9,660 nucleotides of DNA from an uncultured Bacteroidota bacterium (GTDB taxonomy: Bacteria; Bacteroidota; Bacteroidia; Bacteroidales; SZUA-534). Positions within the stretch are counted from its first letter, which is position 1. Each line of letters opens with the position of its first letter. The notes beneath the pieces are model-generated. The model was not told the DNA's origin. It did no database searches and saw nothing but the letters and a program-made list of their open reading frames with translations. The stretch is from positions 1 through 9,660 of the forward strand of contig CALABN010000052.1 in the NCBI GenBank assembly GCA_937885735.1, read 5' to 3'. Positions 1 to 6,102 of this stretch are shown here, one piece after another. Made by a program: the position numbers and the translations under genes.

Positions 1-146
1 CCAACGTCGCCACGCAATACGCTTCCGTACCAAATACTGCAATTGTCGCCAATGGTCACGTGTCCCACAATAGTTGCGTTTTCAGCAATGAAGCAGTTGT
101 TGCCGATTTTGGGCAAGTAACCGTCAAATTCAATGATTGTCGCCAT
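1..146 (-). CDS. Gamma-carbonic anhydrase family hexapeptide protein (partial, N-terminal 48 residues)
   Basis: This gene reads off the left edge, so only the N-terminus is seen. The start ATG is the complement of 144-146, and the frame stays open to base 1. The visible protein begins MATIIEFDGYLPKIG, followed by repeats of the left-handed beta-helix (hexapeptide) type such as ATIVGHVTIGDNCSI. It ends in WYGSVLRGDV, the conserved W-x-x-V-L-R-G-D block of the gamma-carbonic anhydrase/YrdA/PaaY family. Members are trimeric cytosolic proteins of about 170-190 residues that usually bind zinc through three histidines. Those histidines lie beyond the window, so catalytic competence cannot be judged. 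It lies 91 bases downstream of the SiaC-like gene on the same strand and could be its last operon partner or have its own promoter. The family call is fairly safe; the reaction is not. Confidence 0.82.
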   Translation of the reverse strand, partial: MATIIEFDGYLPKIGNNCFIAENATIVGHVTIGDNCSIWYGSVLRGDV

Positions 147-237
147 AATAAAAAATAATGTTCCTATGTATGATGAAATGTGTTGTCGCGCATTTGAATC
201 ATACAGGAAATGTGGGAATACGGCAAATGTGTGTGCT

Positions 238-642
238 TTATGAAATAGCGATGAAGTCGATTGGGCAGGTAATCAAGTCTGTAAATTCCTCGCCTGTTTC
301 AAGCATATCTTCGTCATCCTTCTTGTATTGCCATTCTATTTTTACGTTCAGACCGTTTTTGTAGATGTCGTCAACAAGAAGGATTATGTCCAAAATGTAT
401 TTTGCCGATGATGAATTGAAATAGTCATAGCAAAACTTGAATACTAATGGTGTCTGCGCGCTTTTTGCCTTTAAGTCGGCGTTGATGCTTTTTTTCAGAG
501 TGATTAGCCAATCAATTAATTGACCATAAAATGCTACAACATCTTCAGGACGAGAGCATCCTGTTATTTCATAAATGTTATTGTCAAAATCTAAAGTGAC
601 AGCAGGTGATGTTGTTGTCTCTTTAATATGAATGGCTTTCAT
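238..642 (-). CDS. siaC: SiaC family regulatory phosphoprotein (DUF1987)
   Basis: This 134-residue protein matches the SiaC/DUF1987 family in length and layout. An N-terminal beta-rich part (ATG start, KAIHIKETTTSPAVTLDFD) is followed by the block F-x-Y-D-Y-F-N-S-S-S-A-K at residues 70-81, and a strand-rich end with IEWQYKKDDEDMLETGEEF at 102-120. In Pseudomonas aeruginosa, SiaC is phosphorylated by SiaB and dephosphorylated by SiaA; unphosphorylated SiaC activates the diguanylate cyclase SiaD. The known phosphosite there is a threonine (T68). The equivalent position here appears to be a serine in N76-SSS, probably S77; this alignment is by eye. It starts 10 bases after the SiaB-like gene stops, so the two are almost surely co-transcribed. 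No GGDEF protein is visible in the window, so its target here is unknown. The product is cytoplasmic. The symbol is used by family resemblance, not proven orthology. Confidence 0.85.
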   Translation of the reverse strand: MKAIHIKETTTSPAVTLDFDNNIYEITGCSRPEDVVAFYGQLIDWLITLKKSINADLKAKSAQTPLVFKFCYDYFNSSSAKYILDIILLVDDIYKNGLNVKIEWQYKKDDEDMLETGEEFTDLITCPIDFIAIS

Positions 643-652
643 CTTTCTATAG

Positions 653-1156
653 TTATTTAGTGTCTGCGATAGTGATTGTTATTGTAATAAACGAGCATTT
701 GTCATCAATGCTTGTGGTTTTGTACTTCATGGGAAGTCTCGAACTGCGCAAAATCTTCAGCAGGCCCAATCCTGCACCACCTTTTTCGGAAATGTGCGCT
801 TTGTGAATCGTTTCGTTGTATACGCTTTTTATTTCTGGGAATGACAATTCGTTAAGTTTGTCAATCCTGTCAGTGAAAGGCTTCAGTTCTGCATTGGCAA
901 TTTTGTTGCCGACTGATAAGATGAAGGTTGATTCATCTTGTGACAAATCAATCTTGATTTCAGGACTTTGGTCTGGCGGAGTGTAGTTGTGCCTGTAAGC
1001 ATTTTCCAGGCACTCGACCATTATTGAGAATAACCTTATCTTGCAAACTTGACTGTTTGTTTCAGGCATTCTTTGGTTAAACAGCGTTAATATATCTTCG
1101 ATTTTGTCGAAGGTGATTTCGCCATTGTAAATCAACAATTCTTTTATTTGGCTCAT
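653..1156 (-). CDS. siaB: SiaB family protein kinase (DUF6272, GHKL-type ATPase fold)
   Basis: This 167-residue single-domain protein has the GHKL ATPase signature. The N-box-like helix VECLENAYRHN (residues 48-57) carries E51 and N52 for Mg-ATP. A short S-V-G-N segment lies at 81-84, and the glycine-rich G2 box EKGGAGLGLLKI is at 124-135. It has no dimerisation histidine, receiver or membrane segment, so it resembles SiaB and anti-sigma-type serine kinases rather than a two-component histidine kinase. In the Sia pathway such a kinase phosphorylates SiaC, and the SiaC-like gene follows after 10 bases. The start codon (complement of 1154-1156) fits the family's usual N-terminus. It lies 68 bases downstream of rluB, with a possible promoter in that gap. 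The SpoIIE/PP2C phosphatase that normally opposes it (SiaA) is absent from the window. The family call is strong; the substrate is inferred from the adjacent gene. Confidence 0.85.
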   Translation of the reverse strand: MSQIKELLIYNGEITFDKIEDILTLFNQRMPETNSQVCKIRLFSIMVECLENAYRHNYTPPDQSPEIKIDLSQDESTFILSVGNKIANAELKPFTDRIDKLNELSFPEIKSVYNETIHKAHISEKGGAGLGLLKILRSSRLPMKYKTTSIDDKCSFITITITIADTK

Positions 1157-1183
1157 TGTTTAGTAAATTTCTTTGGTATGGTG

Positions 1184-1214
1184 TAAAGTTATATTATTTT
1201 ATATTACAACCAAG
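1184..1214 (-). promoter_or_regulatory. Candidate Bacteroidetes promoter for siaB-siaC
   Basis: Read on the minus strand, CTTG (1211-1214) and TAACTTTA (1184-1191) are separated by 19 bases. This resembles the Bacteroidetes -33 TTTG and -7 TAnnTTTG pair, with one mismatch in each element. It would start transcripts about 20 bases before the SiaB start codon. It suggests siaB-siaC can be expressed independently of rluB. No hairpin followed by a T-run separates rluB from siaB, so read-through is also possible. Confidence 0.35.
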
Positions 1215-1224
1215 GAAATATTTT

Positions 1225-2352
1225 TTAATTATATGTGCCTCTTTTCAACATTGTGATTTCTTGGTCGGTAAGGAAACGCCATTTGCCTCGTGGCAGGCCT
1301 TTCTTTGTCAGCCCTGCATAATACACGCGGTCAAGTTTCTTTACTTTGTATTTCAAAGCTTCGAACATTCTGCGGATAATGCGGTTCCTGCCAGAGTGAA
1401 TCATTACACCAACTTCGCATAAGTCGTCAGGATTGCAGTATTCTATGTCGTCGGCTTTGGCTGGTCCGTCTTCCAACTCTATGCCTGTCAGCATTTTTTC
1501 AATGTCTTCGTTCGATATTTTGCGGTCAAGCGTTACTTGGTATATTTTCTGCTTGTTATATTTAGGGTGGCACAGGTGTTCGGCTAGGTCTCCATCGTTG
1601 GTAAGCAGTAGCAGACCTGTTGTGGCACGGTCAAGACGGCCAACAGGGTACACTCTGTTTTTGCCAGCATCCCCGATGAGGTCCATTACGGTTTTTTCGG
1701 CGTGTGGGTCGTCGGTTGTAGTCACGTAGTCTTTTGGCTTGTTAAGCAATATGTAGGTCTTTTTTTCAGGCATCAATGGAGCGTTGTTGAATTTTACAAC
1801 GTCGCCATAGTGGACTTTTGTCGATAGTTCGGTGACAATCTTTCCATTAATGGTTATCACACCTGCGGTAATGTATTGCTCTGCATCGCGACGGCTACAA
1901 ACACCCGCGTTTGCAATGTAGCGGTTTAGACGGATGCCTTCATCTTCGGTGAATGTTGTATTGGTATTCTTGCTTGATTTCCTGAAACTTGGTTTCTTGG
2001 TTCGGGCGTATTGGTATTCTTCATCGTCAAAGTTTGATGTACGGTTGCCTTGATTGCGGTTGCCGTTTTTGAACTTTGGCTTGAATTCGTCGTCTCTGTC
2101 GTTGAAACGGTTCGGCTTGCTGAATTTACGGCGAGGGGAGTCGAACGATTTGCCTCGGGTTTCGCCAAATTTGTTGTTTCTGCGAGGACGATCTTCGTCA
2201 TTGTTGTTGTAATCACTTGATTTTTCGAATCTTGTTCTCTGTCCTCTCGACTGTGATTTTGATTCATTGAATCGCTTTGATTCAGATGAATTCGGACGAG
2301 AATGACCTCTTTGGGCACCTCTACCGTTTTTGTTTTCTGAAGTGAATCGCAT
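1225..2352 (-). CDS. rluB: 23S rRNA pseudouridine synthase, RluB/RsuA family, with long basic N-terminal tail
   Basis: This 375-residue protein has two parts. Residues 1-135 are low-complexity and rich in Arg, Lys, Asn and Ser, hence probably disordered and RNA-binding. The C-terminal 240 residues form a standard RsuA/RluB enzyme: an S4 RNA-binding domain at about 140-185 (IRLNRYIANAGVCSRRDAEQ), then the catalytic core at about 198-360. The core contains ILLNKPKDYVTT, the active-site motif GRLDRATTGLLLLTNDGDL with catalytic D241, and the family motif NRIIRRMFEAL at 323-333. The enzyme isomerises uridine to pseudouridine in rRNA; RluB acts at the helix 80-90 region of 23S rRNA, while RluE and RsuF relatives are alternatives. 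The tail is absent from the E. coli enzyme's N-terminus but common in Bacteroidetes homologues. The ATG at the complement of 2350-2352 is chosen because the tail is continuous and starts just inside a divergent intergenic region shared with mntP. Confidence 0.92.
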   Translation of the reverse strand: MRFTSENKNGRGAQRGHSRPNSSESKRFNESKSQSRGQRTRFEKSSDYNNNDEDRPRRNNKFGETRGKSFDSPRRKFSKPNRFNDRDDEFKPKFKNGNRNQGNRTSNFDDEEYQYARTKKPSFRKSSKNTNTTFTEDEGIRLNRYIANAGVCSRRDAEQYITAGVITINGKIVTELSTKVHYGDVVKFNNAPLMPEKKTYILLNKPKDYVTTTDDPHAEKTVMDLIGDAGKNRVYPVGRLDRATTGLLLLTNDGDLAEHLCHPKYNKQKIYQVTLDRKISNEDIEKMLTGIELEDGPAKADDIEYCNPDDLCEVGVMIHSGRNRIIRRMFEALKYKVKKLDRVYYAGLTKKGLPRGKWRFLTDQEITMLKRGTYN

Positions 2353-2372
2353 ATATAATAATTAATGGACTG

Positions 2373-2380
2373 CAAAATTA
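2373..2380 (-). promoter_or_regulatory. Candidate -7 element for rluB
   Basis: On the minus strand this reads TAATTTTG, a full match to the Bacteroidetes -7 motif TAnnTTTG, about 20 bases upstream of the RluB start codon. I see no clear TTTG at the expected -33 distance, so the call is tentative. Confidence 0.35.
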
Positions 2381-2393
2381 TTAAAAAATGTCT

Positions 2394-2429
2394 TTTGTCC
2401 ATTGAATTATAGTCGGTTCTATATATTTG
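2394..2429 (+). promoter_or_regulatory. Candidate promoter for mntP
   Basis: TATATTTG at 2422-2429 matches the Bacteroidetes -7 motif TAnnTTTG exactly. Possible -33 elements are TTTG at 2394-2397 (24-base spacer) and ATTG at 2401-2404 (17-base spacer); neither has the ideal spacing of about 19. The -7 element lies 17 bases before the ATG at 2447, predicting a very short leader. It also lies downstream of the alternative TTG start at 2402, which argues against that longer start. Confidence 0.45.
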
Positions 2430-2446
2430 CGCCAAAATTTTTGACA

Positions 2447-3004
2447 ATGGGTATCTTTGACATTATCATTATCGCCATTGCGCTCGCAATGGATTGTTTT
2501 GCTGTTTCGGTCACATCTGGTTTGATATTAGGCAAGCCAAAATTCCGTGACGTGCTGGTTATGGCATTGTTCTTTGGAGGTTTTCAAGGTTTGATGCCAG
2601 TCGCAGGTTGGCTGGTAGGCAGTGGCTGTGCATCCATTATTGAAAGTTTTGACCATTGGGTCGCTTTCGGACTGTTGGCCATAATCGGTGGTAATATGAT
2701 ACGGGAATCGTTGACGGGAGAGGAGGATAGTGCATTTGACCCTACAAATATCAAGACACTGTTAGGACTTGCGGTTGCCACAAGCATTGATGCGCTTATT
2801 GTAGGCGTCGACTTGGGATTGATGCGAAATACATTGTTGGTTCCGTCGTTGATAATCGCCTCGGTGTCGTTCCTGCTGACAATAGTCGGAGTTTACTTGG
2901 GTGTTTGTTTTAAGCGTATATGCAAGTTCAATTTTGGTCTTGTCGGAGGCATAGTGCTGATAGGAATAGGCATAAAAATACTAATCGAGCATTTGTTTTG
3001 CTGA
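2447..3004 (+). CDS. mntP: Manganese efflux pump MntP
   Basis: This 185-residue, six-helix inner-membrane protein has the family's usual length (E. coli MntP has 188). Two internally related halves carry the hallmark acidic motifs: ALAMDCFAVSVTSG at residues 12-25 with D16, and ATSIDALIVGVD at 111-122 with D115. Other conserved pieces are GGFQGLMPVAGW (44-55) and the C-terminal GGIVLIGIGIKILIEHL (167-183). MntP exports Mn2+ and protects against manganese excess. The ATG at 2447 is chosen over the in-frame TTG at 2402 because MGIFDII matches the normal N-terminus and a promoter-like -7 element lies between the two. The gene is divergent from rluB with about 94 bases between start codons. That is too short for the yybP-ykoY manganese riboswitch seen upstream of some mntP genes, and none is evident. 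It converges on the O-antigen ligase gene. Confidence 0.93.
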   Translation: MGIFDIIIIAIALAMDCFAVSVTSGLILGKPKFRDVLVMALFFGGFQGLMPVAGWLVGSGCASIIESFDHWVAFGLLAIIGGNMIRESLTGEEDSAFDPTNIKTLLGLAVATSIDALIVGVDLGLMRNTLLVPSLIIASVSFLLTIVGVYLGVCFKRICKFNFGLVGGIVLIGIGIKILIEHLFC

Positions 3005-3024
3005 TTTTGGTGTTTTGCATCGAT

Positions 3025-3043
3025 ATTCCAAATTCTTTGGAAT
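3025..3043. terminator. Small perfect hairpin between convergent genes, possible bidirectional terminator
   Basis: ATTCCAAA (3025-3032) and TTTGGAAT (3036-3043) form a perfect 8-base-pair stem with a TTC loop. It sits 20 bases after the mntP stop and directly against the stop codon of the convergent ligase gene at 3044. T-runs after the stem are weak in both directions, so termination efficiency is uncertain. Confidence 0.45.
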
Positions 3044-5221
3044 CTATTGTTTAGGTCCCAATTCTTCTAGCAAAATGTTGTTGAAAGACACGCTGTCACG
3101 GCTATGATATTTCTTTATAGTGGCAATGATTCTGTTGTCGTCTTTAAGCCAAGTGACTAAATTTGACTGGTTGAACAACTCTTTGTCTGCTATTGAGGCA
3201 AACTTGCATATTGTCACATACGAATTGGTGAAGTTCCCAGGTCTATTCTTCGGGTCGAATGGAACTTGAAGAATGTATTCTCGGGCAGTAGTAAATTCCT
3301 TTTTGTTGTAATAGGCTATTGCCATATTGTACAGAGCGTTTGGGTTTCTTGGTGAAATGTCAAGTACGTCCTGAAAAACTTTTATGGACTCGTCATATTG
3401 TTTCAGGTTGCACATTGAAGTGCCTTTGGCACAAATGGTTAGAATGTGGTATGGATGGCAGGCGAGGCCTTTGTCAAATTCAGTTATGGCTGTCTTGTCA
3501 TTGCCTTTCATAGAATAGGCAATGCCTCTGAAATATGCCAATGGTACAGAATAATTGTTGATTGTATATTCTTGTTCGTCAAGATTTTTAGTGAGAGATA
3601 ATACTCTGTCCCATTTTCCATCATAGTGAGCCAAAATTATTTTTCTGCCGTTTGCTTCGCCTTCGTAAAACGAGTGGCTTTCCTTAATTCCAAGAATACA
3701 TATAACGGTGCAAATGCATAAAATGACTACTGTGGTTTTTGACAGTTTCTTGTTTGGAAGTTTATTCTGCTTCTTTTCTGCGATGGCGGTTTGGGCATCC
3801 TGTATTTTGATATAATCAGCCAAAATTATTGCAGCAAGGGTAAGAAAGAATACATTGTGTTCTATCCGTTCGTGCGGATAGTCAATTGCCGAAATCAGAA
3901 TCCAGCCGATAAGGGCTGAAGTGGCTATTATATTAAATGTCACTGTGCGTTTGTCGTCAGTACGTTTAATGTTGAGAAAGCCAGTATGTATGATGCCGAT
4001 AAAAAACAAAAGGTATCCAAGCAAACCTATGATTCCGACTTCAGATGCAATCCACAAAAAGTCATTGTGAGGGCGTTGGAAAGTAAGCGAACCATCTCGC
4101 AGTTCCTGATTGAATTCATCCAGTCCGTATTTGGGAATGGCAATCTGCCACTGACCTGGACCCATGCCTATCAATGGATGTTCCTTTATCATGTCAATGG
4201 TTTTGTCCCAAATAAGTGTTCTCATTGCCACAGATGATTCTCCGTGTTGATTGTCTTTGTATCCGTATTTCTCGGGATTTATGGTGAGGTATATGCGTTC
4301 TTTTATTGTTTGCTCAATTTTCGTTTCAGTAGTGGTGATTAATAGAGTTGCAATCACAATAATGATGATTGGAGCGCAAATTAGAGACAACTTGACCCTT
4401 TGGGAAATTGGTGTGCCTGTTTTTTGAGGTTTTATTTTTATAATATATATGTAAAATATAACGGCGGCTGAAATAATGGTTAAGAATAGGGCGGCAAAAA
4501 CAGTGCGTGAAAGCAATATGGCAATGAAACATATAGTGGCAATAGTCACGATAATTGCCAATGGCCGCCAGAATAATGTGTCAAAACGGTTTTTGTCAAA
4601 AGCAAGGATGCCATAAACGGAAAATGGCAGAGATAAAAAGAGGATTGATCCAAACAAGTTCTTGTTGGAACAAGTTGAATAAACCTCATTCATTATGGTG
4701 TTGAGGTAGTATGATTGCTGCGAAGTCGCAGATAAGAACTTTGAAAAATCGGCTTTTGTGAGTTGTATTACACCAATTGCAATAAAAATTCCACTTGAAA
4801 CCAATACTGACTTTATTAAAATATGTCTGCCTTCATAGCGCGATTTCAGCAATTGGTAAAGCAAAAAGAAAAACACGCAAAATGAGAATTCCTTTGACAA
4901 GTGGAACAATGCCTCGTGTCCATTGATTACATTGAACAACGATATTATGTGCATTGCCATATAAGCCAGCAATCCGCTCAAAACTATTTTTTCCTGCTTG
5001 AAGAAGTTGAATCTGATACCTTTCTTATAGAGAATGAACATTGTTAGCATCAAAACCGCAATAAATGCAGACAGGTATAGTTGCCTCGACAGTAATGAAA
5101 CGTCTAGCAACGTTTCGTCAGCCCAAATCAGTGGTAATCCTATAAAGAATCCCAATACTAAAATCCATGGGAAATATGCGATTGTATTGTTTGCCTTTTT
5201 TTGCGTGAGATTTTTCTTCAT
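3044..5221 (-). CDS. O-antigen ligase/polymerase family membrane protein (Wzy_C) with C-terminal TPR domain
   Basis: This 725-residue polytopic membrane protein has about thirteen predicted helices between residues 18 and 512, then a soluble TPR region (about 560-655; for example ALYNMAIAYYNKKEFTTARE at 629-648). The large loop at about 298-390 carries the Wzy_C/WaaL signature: R334 in AMRTLIW, HPLIGMGPGQW at 348-358, and RPHNDFLWIASEVG at 383-396 with H385. Positive residues at the N-terminus, 416-428 and 471-495 put these on the cytoplasmic side, so the Wzy_C loop and the TPRs should face the periplasm. Family members join polysaccharide chains to lipid A core, to proteins or to each other. 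Which acceptor applies cannot be read from sequence, and WaaL, Wzy and PglL-like roles all remain possible. No other glycan genes lie in the window. An ATG preceded by a good -7 element sets the start. Confidence 0.83.
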   Translation of the reverse strand: MKKNLTQKKANNTIAYFPWILVLGFFIGLPLIWADETLLDVSLLSRQLYLSAFIAVLMLTMFILYKKGIRFNFFKQEKIVLSGLLAYMAMHIISLFNVINGHEALFHLSKEFSFCVFFFLLYQLLKSRYEGRHILIKSVLVSSGIFIAIGVIQLTKADFSKFLSATSQQSYYLNTIMNEVYSTCSNKNLFGSILFLSLPFSVYGILAFDKNRFDTLFWRPLAIIVTIATICFIAILLSRTVFAALFLTIISAAVIFYIYIIKIKPQKTGTPISQRVKLSLICAPIIIIVIATLLITTTETKIEQTIKERIYLTINPEKYGYKDNQHGESSVAMRTLIWDKTIDMIKEHPLIGMGPGQWQIAIPKYGLDEFNQELRDGSLTFQRPHNDFLWIASEVGIIGLLGYLLFFIGIIHTGFLNIKRTDDKRTVTFNIIATSALIGWILISAIDYPHERIEHNVFFLTLAAIILADYIKIQDAQTAIAEKKQNKLPNKKLSKTTVVILCICTVICILGIKESHSFYEGEANGRKIILAHYDGKWDRVLSLTKNLDEQEYTINNYSVPLAYFRGIAYSMKGNDKTAITEFDKGLACHPYHILTICAKGTSMCNLKQYDESIKVFQDVLDISPRNPNALYNMAIAYYNKKEFTTAREYILQVPFDPKNRPGNFTNSYVTICKFASIADKELFNQSNLVTWLKDDNRIIATIKKYHSRDSVSFNNILLEELGPKQ

Positions 5222-5234
5222 TTTGTTTTTTTTG

Positions 5235-5242
5235 CAAATGTA
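5235..5242 (-). promoter_or_regulatory. Candidate -7 promoter element for the O-antigen ligase gene
   Basis: On the minus strand this reads TACATTTG, an exact match to TAnnTTTG, 13 bases upstream of the ligase start codon. A TTTC about 16 bases further upstream (complement of 5259-5262) is the nearest candidate -33 element. The leader would be very short, as at mntP. Confidence 0.45.
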
Positions 5243-5301
5243 ATCTCATTTCTAAATCGAAAGATGTGTTTTCCCTTTTAAAAAAATGATTTCATAGAAA
5301 C

Positions 5302-5327
5302 TTTTTTACATAATGCTGCGTAAAAAA
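5302..5327. repeat. AT-rich inverted repeat in the divergent intergenic region
   Basis: TTTTTTAC (5302-5309) and GTAAAAAA (5320-5327) are perfect inverted copies separated by 10 bases (ATAATGCTGC). They lie in the 228-base region between the divergent ligase and YfiR-family starts. The arms are A/T-only except for one C/G pair, so chance is a real possibility in such AT-rich sequence. It could instead be a regulator-binding dyad. The rest of this gap holds only candidate promoter elements. Confidence 0.3.
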
Positions 5328-5402
5328 TTAACAAAAGTTAGATGATTTTTGATGTTTTGAATAAAAAATGCAATATACATGCAGAGGATAATGAATTTTA
5401 TG

Positions 5403-5410
5403 TATCTTTA
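5403..5410 (+). promoter_or_regulatory. Weak candidate -7 element for the YfiR-family gene
   Basis: TATCTTTA matches TAnnTTTG except at the last base and lies 39 bases before the chosen ATG. No convincing TTTG is found about 19 bases upstream, so this is only the best available candidate. Confidence 0.22.
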
Positions 5411-5449
5411 GAGCCAGTTTCTAGTAAGGATTGATAAAACTTGGAGAGT

Positions 5450-5959
5450 ATGAAACGTTTTTTGTTATTAATTATTGCAATCGTTAGCGTTGGCACAGTT
5501 AACGCACAAGACGCTAAATACAAGGCTATGTTTATGACCAACTTTACCAAGTTGATTGAGTGGCCTGCCGGTGATTTGAATGGCGATTTCGTCATTTGTG
5601 TTGTCAATCAAAACGAGGTCCTAAATCAGTTGAAGACGTTTACAACCAACAAGTCTGTAGGAACGCATCCTATTTCAGTAATAGGGGTTAAAACTGTTGA
5701 GGAAGTTTCAAAGTGCAACATTGTGTATTTGTCTTTTTCTGAAAGCAAGGCGGAAAAAATCGAAGCACTTTTAGGCAAATTGAATGGAGCTTCTACATTG
5801 GTGTTGACTGATAGACCTGGAGCACTGAAAAATGGATCTTGTATCAATTTCCTTCTAGTAGATGACAAATTGCGATTTGAAATCAATGAGCCAGCTATAA
5901 ATGAACGGAAATTGCAAATCAGTGCGCAATTGAAACAACAAGCACAGCCAAGCAATTAG
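5450..5959 (+). CDS. YfiR family periplasmic protein (DUF4154)
   Basis: The 169-residue product starts with a signal peptide (MKRFLLLIIAIVSVGTVNA, probable cleavage before Q20). The mature part fits the YfiR/DUF4154 family. KAMFMTNFTKLIEWPAG (residues 25-41) matches the family's 'K-A-x-F-I-x-N-F-x-x-x-x-x-W-P' start. The C-terminal hallmark is GSCINFLLVDDKLRFEIN at 129-146, followed by AINERKLQISAQLKQQA. In Pseudomonas, YfiR is a periplasmic repressor of the membrane diguanylate cyclase YfiN; many family members elsewhere sit next to sensor proteins instead. Here no YfiN is present, and the next gene encodes a membrane receptor with an extracytoplasmic domain, a plausible but unproven partner. 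The ATG at 5450 is preferred over an in-frame TTG at 5441 because GGAGAG (5443-5448) lies just upstream and the signal peptide begins there. Three cysteines (50, 89, 131) are present; whether any pair is unknown. Confidence 0.85.
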   Translation: MKRFLLLIIAIVSVGTVNAQDAKYKAMFMTNFTKLIEWPAGDLNGDFVICVVNQNEVLNQLKTFTTNKSVGTHPISVIGVKTVEEVSKCNIVYLSFSESKAEKIEALLGKLNGASTLVLTDRPGALKNGSCINFLLVDDKLRFEINEPAINERKLQISAQLKQQAQPSN

Positions 5960-5979
5960 GGTATGATAAAAAATAAATG

Positions 5980-6017
5980 AAACGGGTTCGTATATTCGAA
6001 TCCGTTTTTTTGTTTTT
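5980..6017 (+). terminator. Intrinsic terminator after the YfiR-family gene
   Basis: AAACGGGTTCG (5980-5990) pairs with CGAATCCGTTT (5997-6007) through 11 base pairs including one G-U, with a six-base loop. The stem runs into a seven-T run (6005-6011), then G and five more Ts. It begins 20 bases after the stop codon. It should largely uncouple the YfiR-family gene from the receptor gene downstream. Confidence 0.85.
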
Positions 6018-6047
6018 AATTGTTGTGAATTTAGTGTGATAAAATGG

Positions 6048-6077
6048 TTAGTACATTAAAATAAAATTCTATTTTTG
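6048..6077 (+). promoter_or_regulatory. Candidate promoter for the HAMP/GAF/PAS receptor operon
   Basis: TATTTTTG at 6070-6077 is an exact match to TAnnTTTG, with TTAG (6048-6051) 18 bases upstream as a one-mismatch -33 element. It follows the terminator and precedes the ATG at 6103 by 25 bases. An AAGGAG at 6078-6083 looks like a Shine-Dalgarno sequence but lies 19 bases from the ATG, too far for normal use, and would be at the very transcript start. Confidence 0.5.
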
Positions 6078-6102
6078 AAGGAGAACAAAATTTTCATAAA
6101 GT

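Noticed and set aside
1156..1422. 88-codon plus-strand open frame across the siaB-rluB gap
   Set aside because: It is mostly antisense to the conserved C-terminal end of rluB. The composition looks like translated antisense and has no recognisable motif.
2402..2446. Longer mntP starting at TTG 2402 (15 extra residues)
   Set aside because: The extra residues do not match the MntP N-terminus, and an exact -7 promoter motif lies inside them. The ATG at 2447 gives the normal family length.
2353..2446. yybP-ykoY manganese riboswitch upstream of mntP
   Set aside because: The gap is only 94 bases, is AT-rich and shared with a divergent promoter, and shows no conserved aptamer-like stems.
1926..2447. 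173-codon open frame on the minus strand overlapping the start of rluB
   Set aside because: It is a shifted reading of the low-complexity rluB tail, rich in Thr, Asn and Gln, with no family resemblance, and it crosses the mntP promoter region.
5441..5449. Longer YfiR-family protein starting at TTG 5441
   Set aside because: These bases include the GGAGAG ribosome-binding sequence of the ATG at 5450, and the signal peptide begins properly at that ATG.
6078..6083. AAGGAG as the ribosome-binding site of the receptor gene
   Set aside because: It is 19 bases from the ATG at 6103, too far for Shine-Dalgarno pairing, and would sit at the very start of the predicted transcript.
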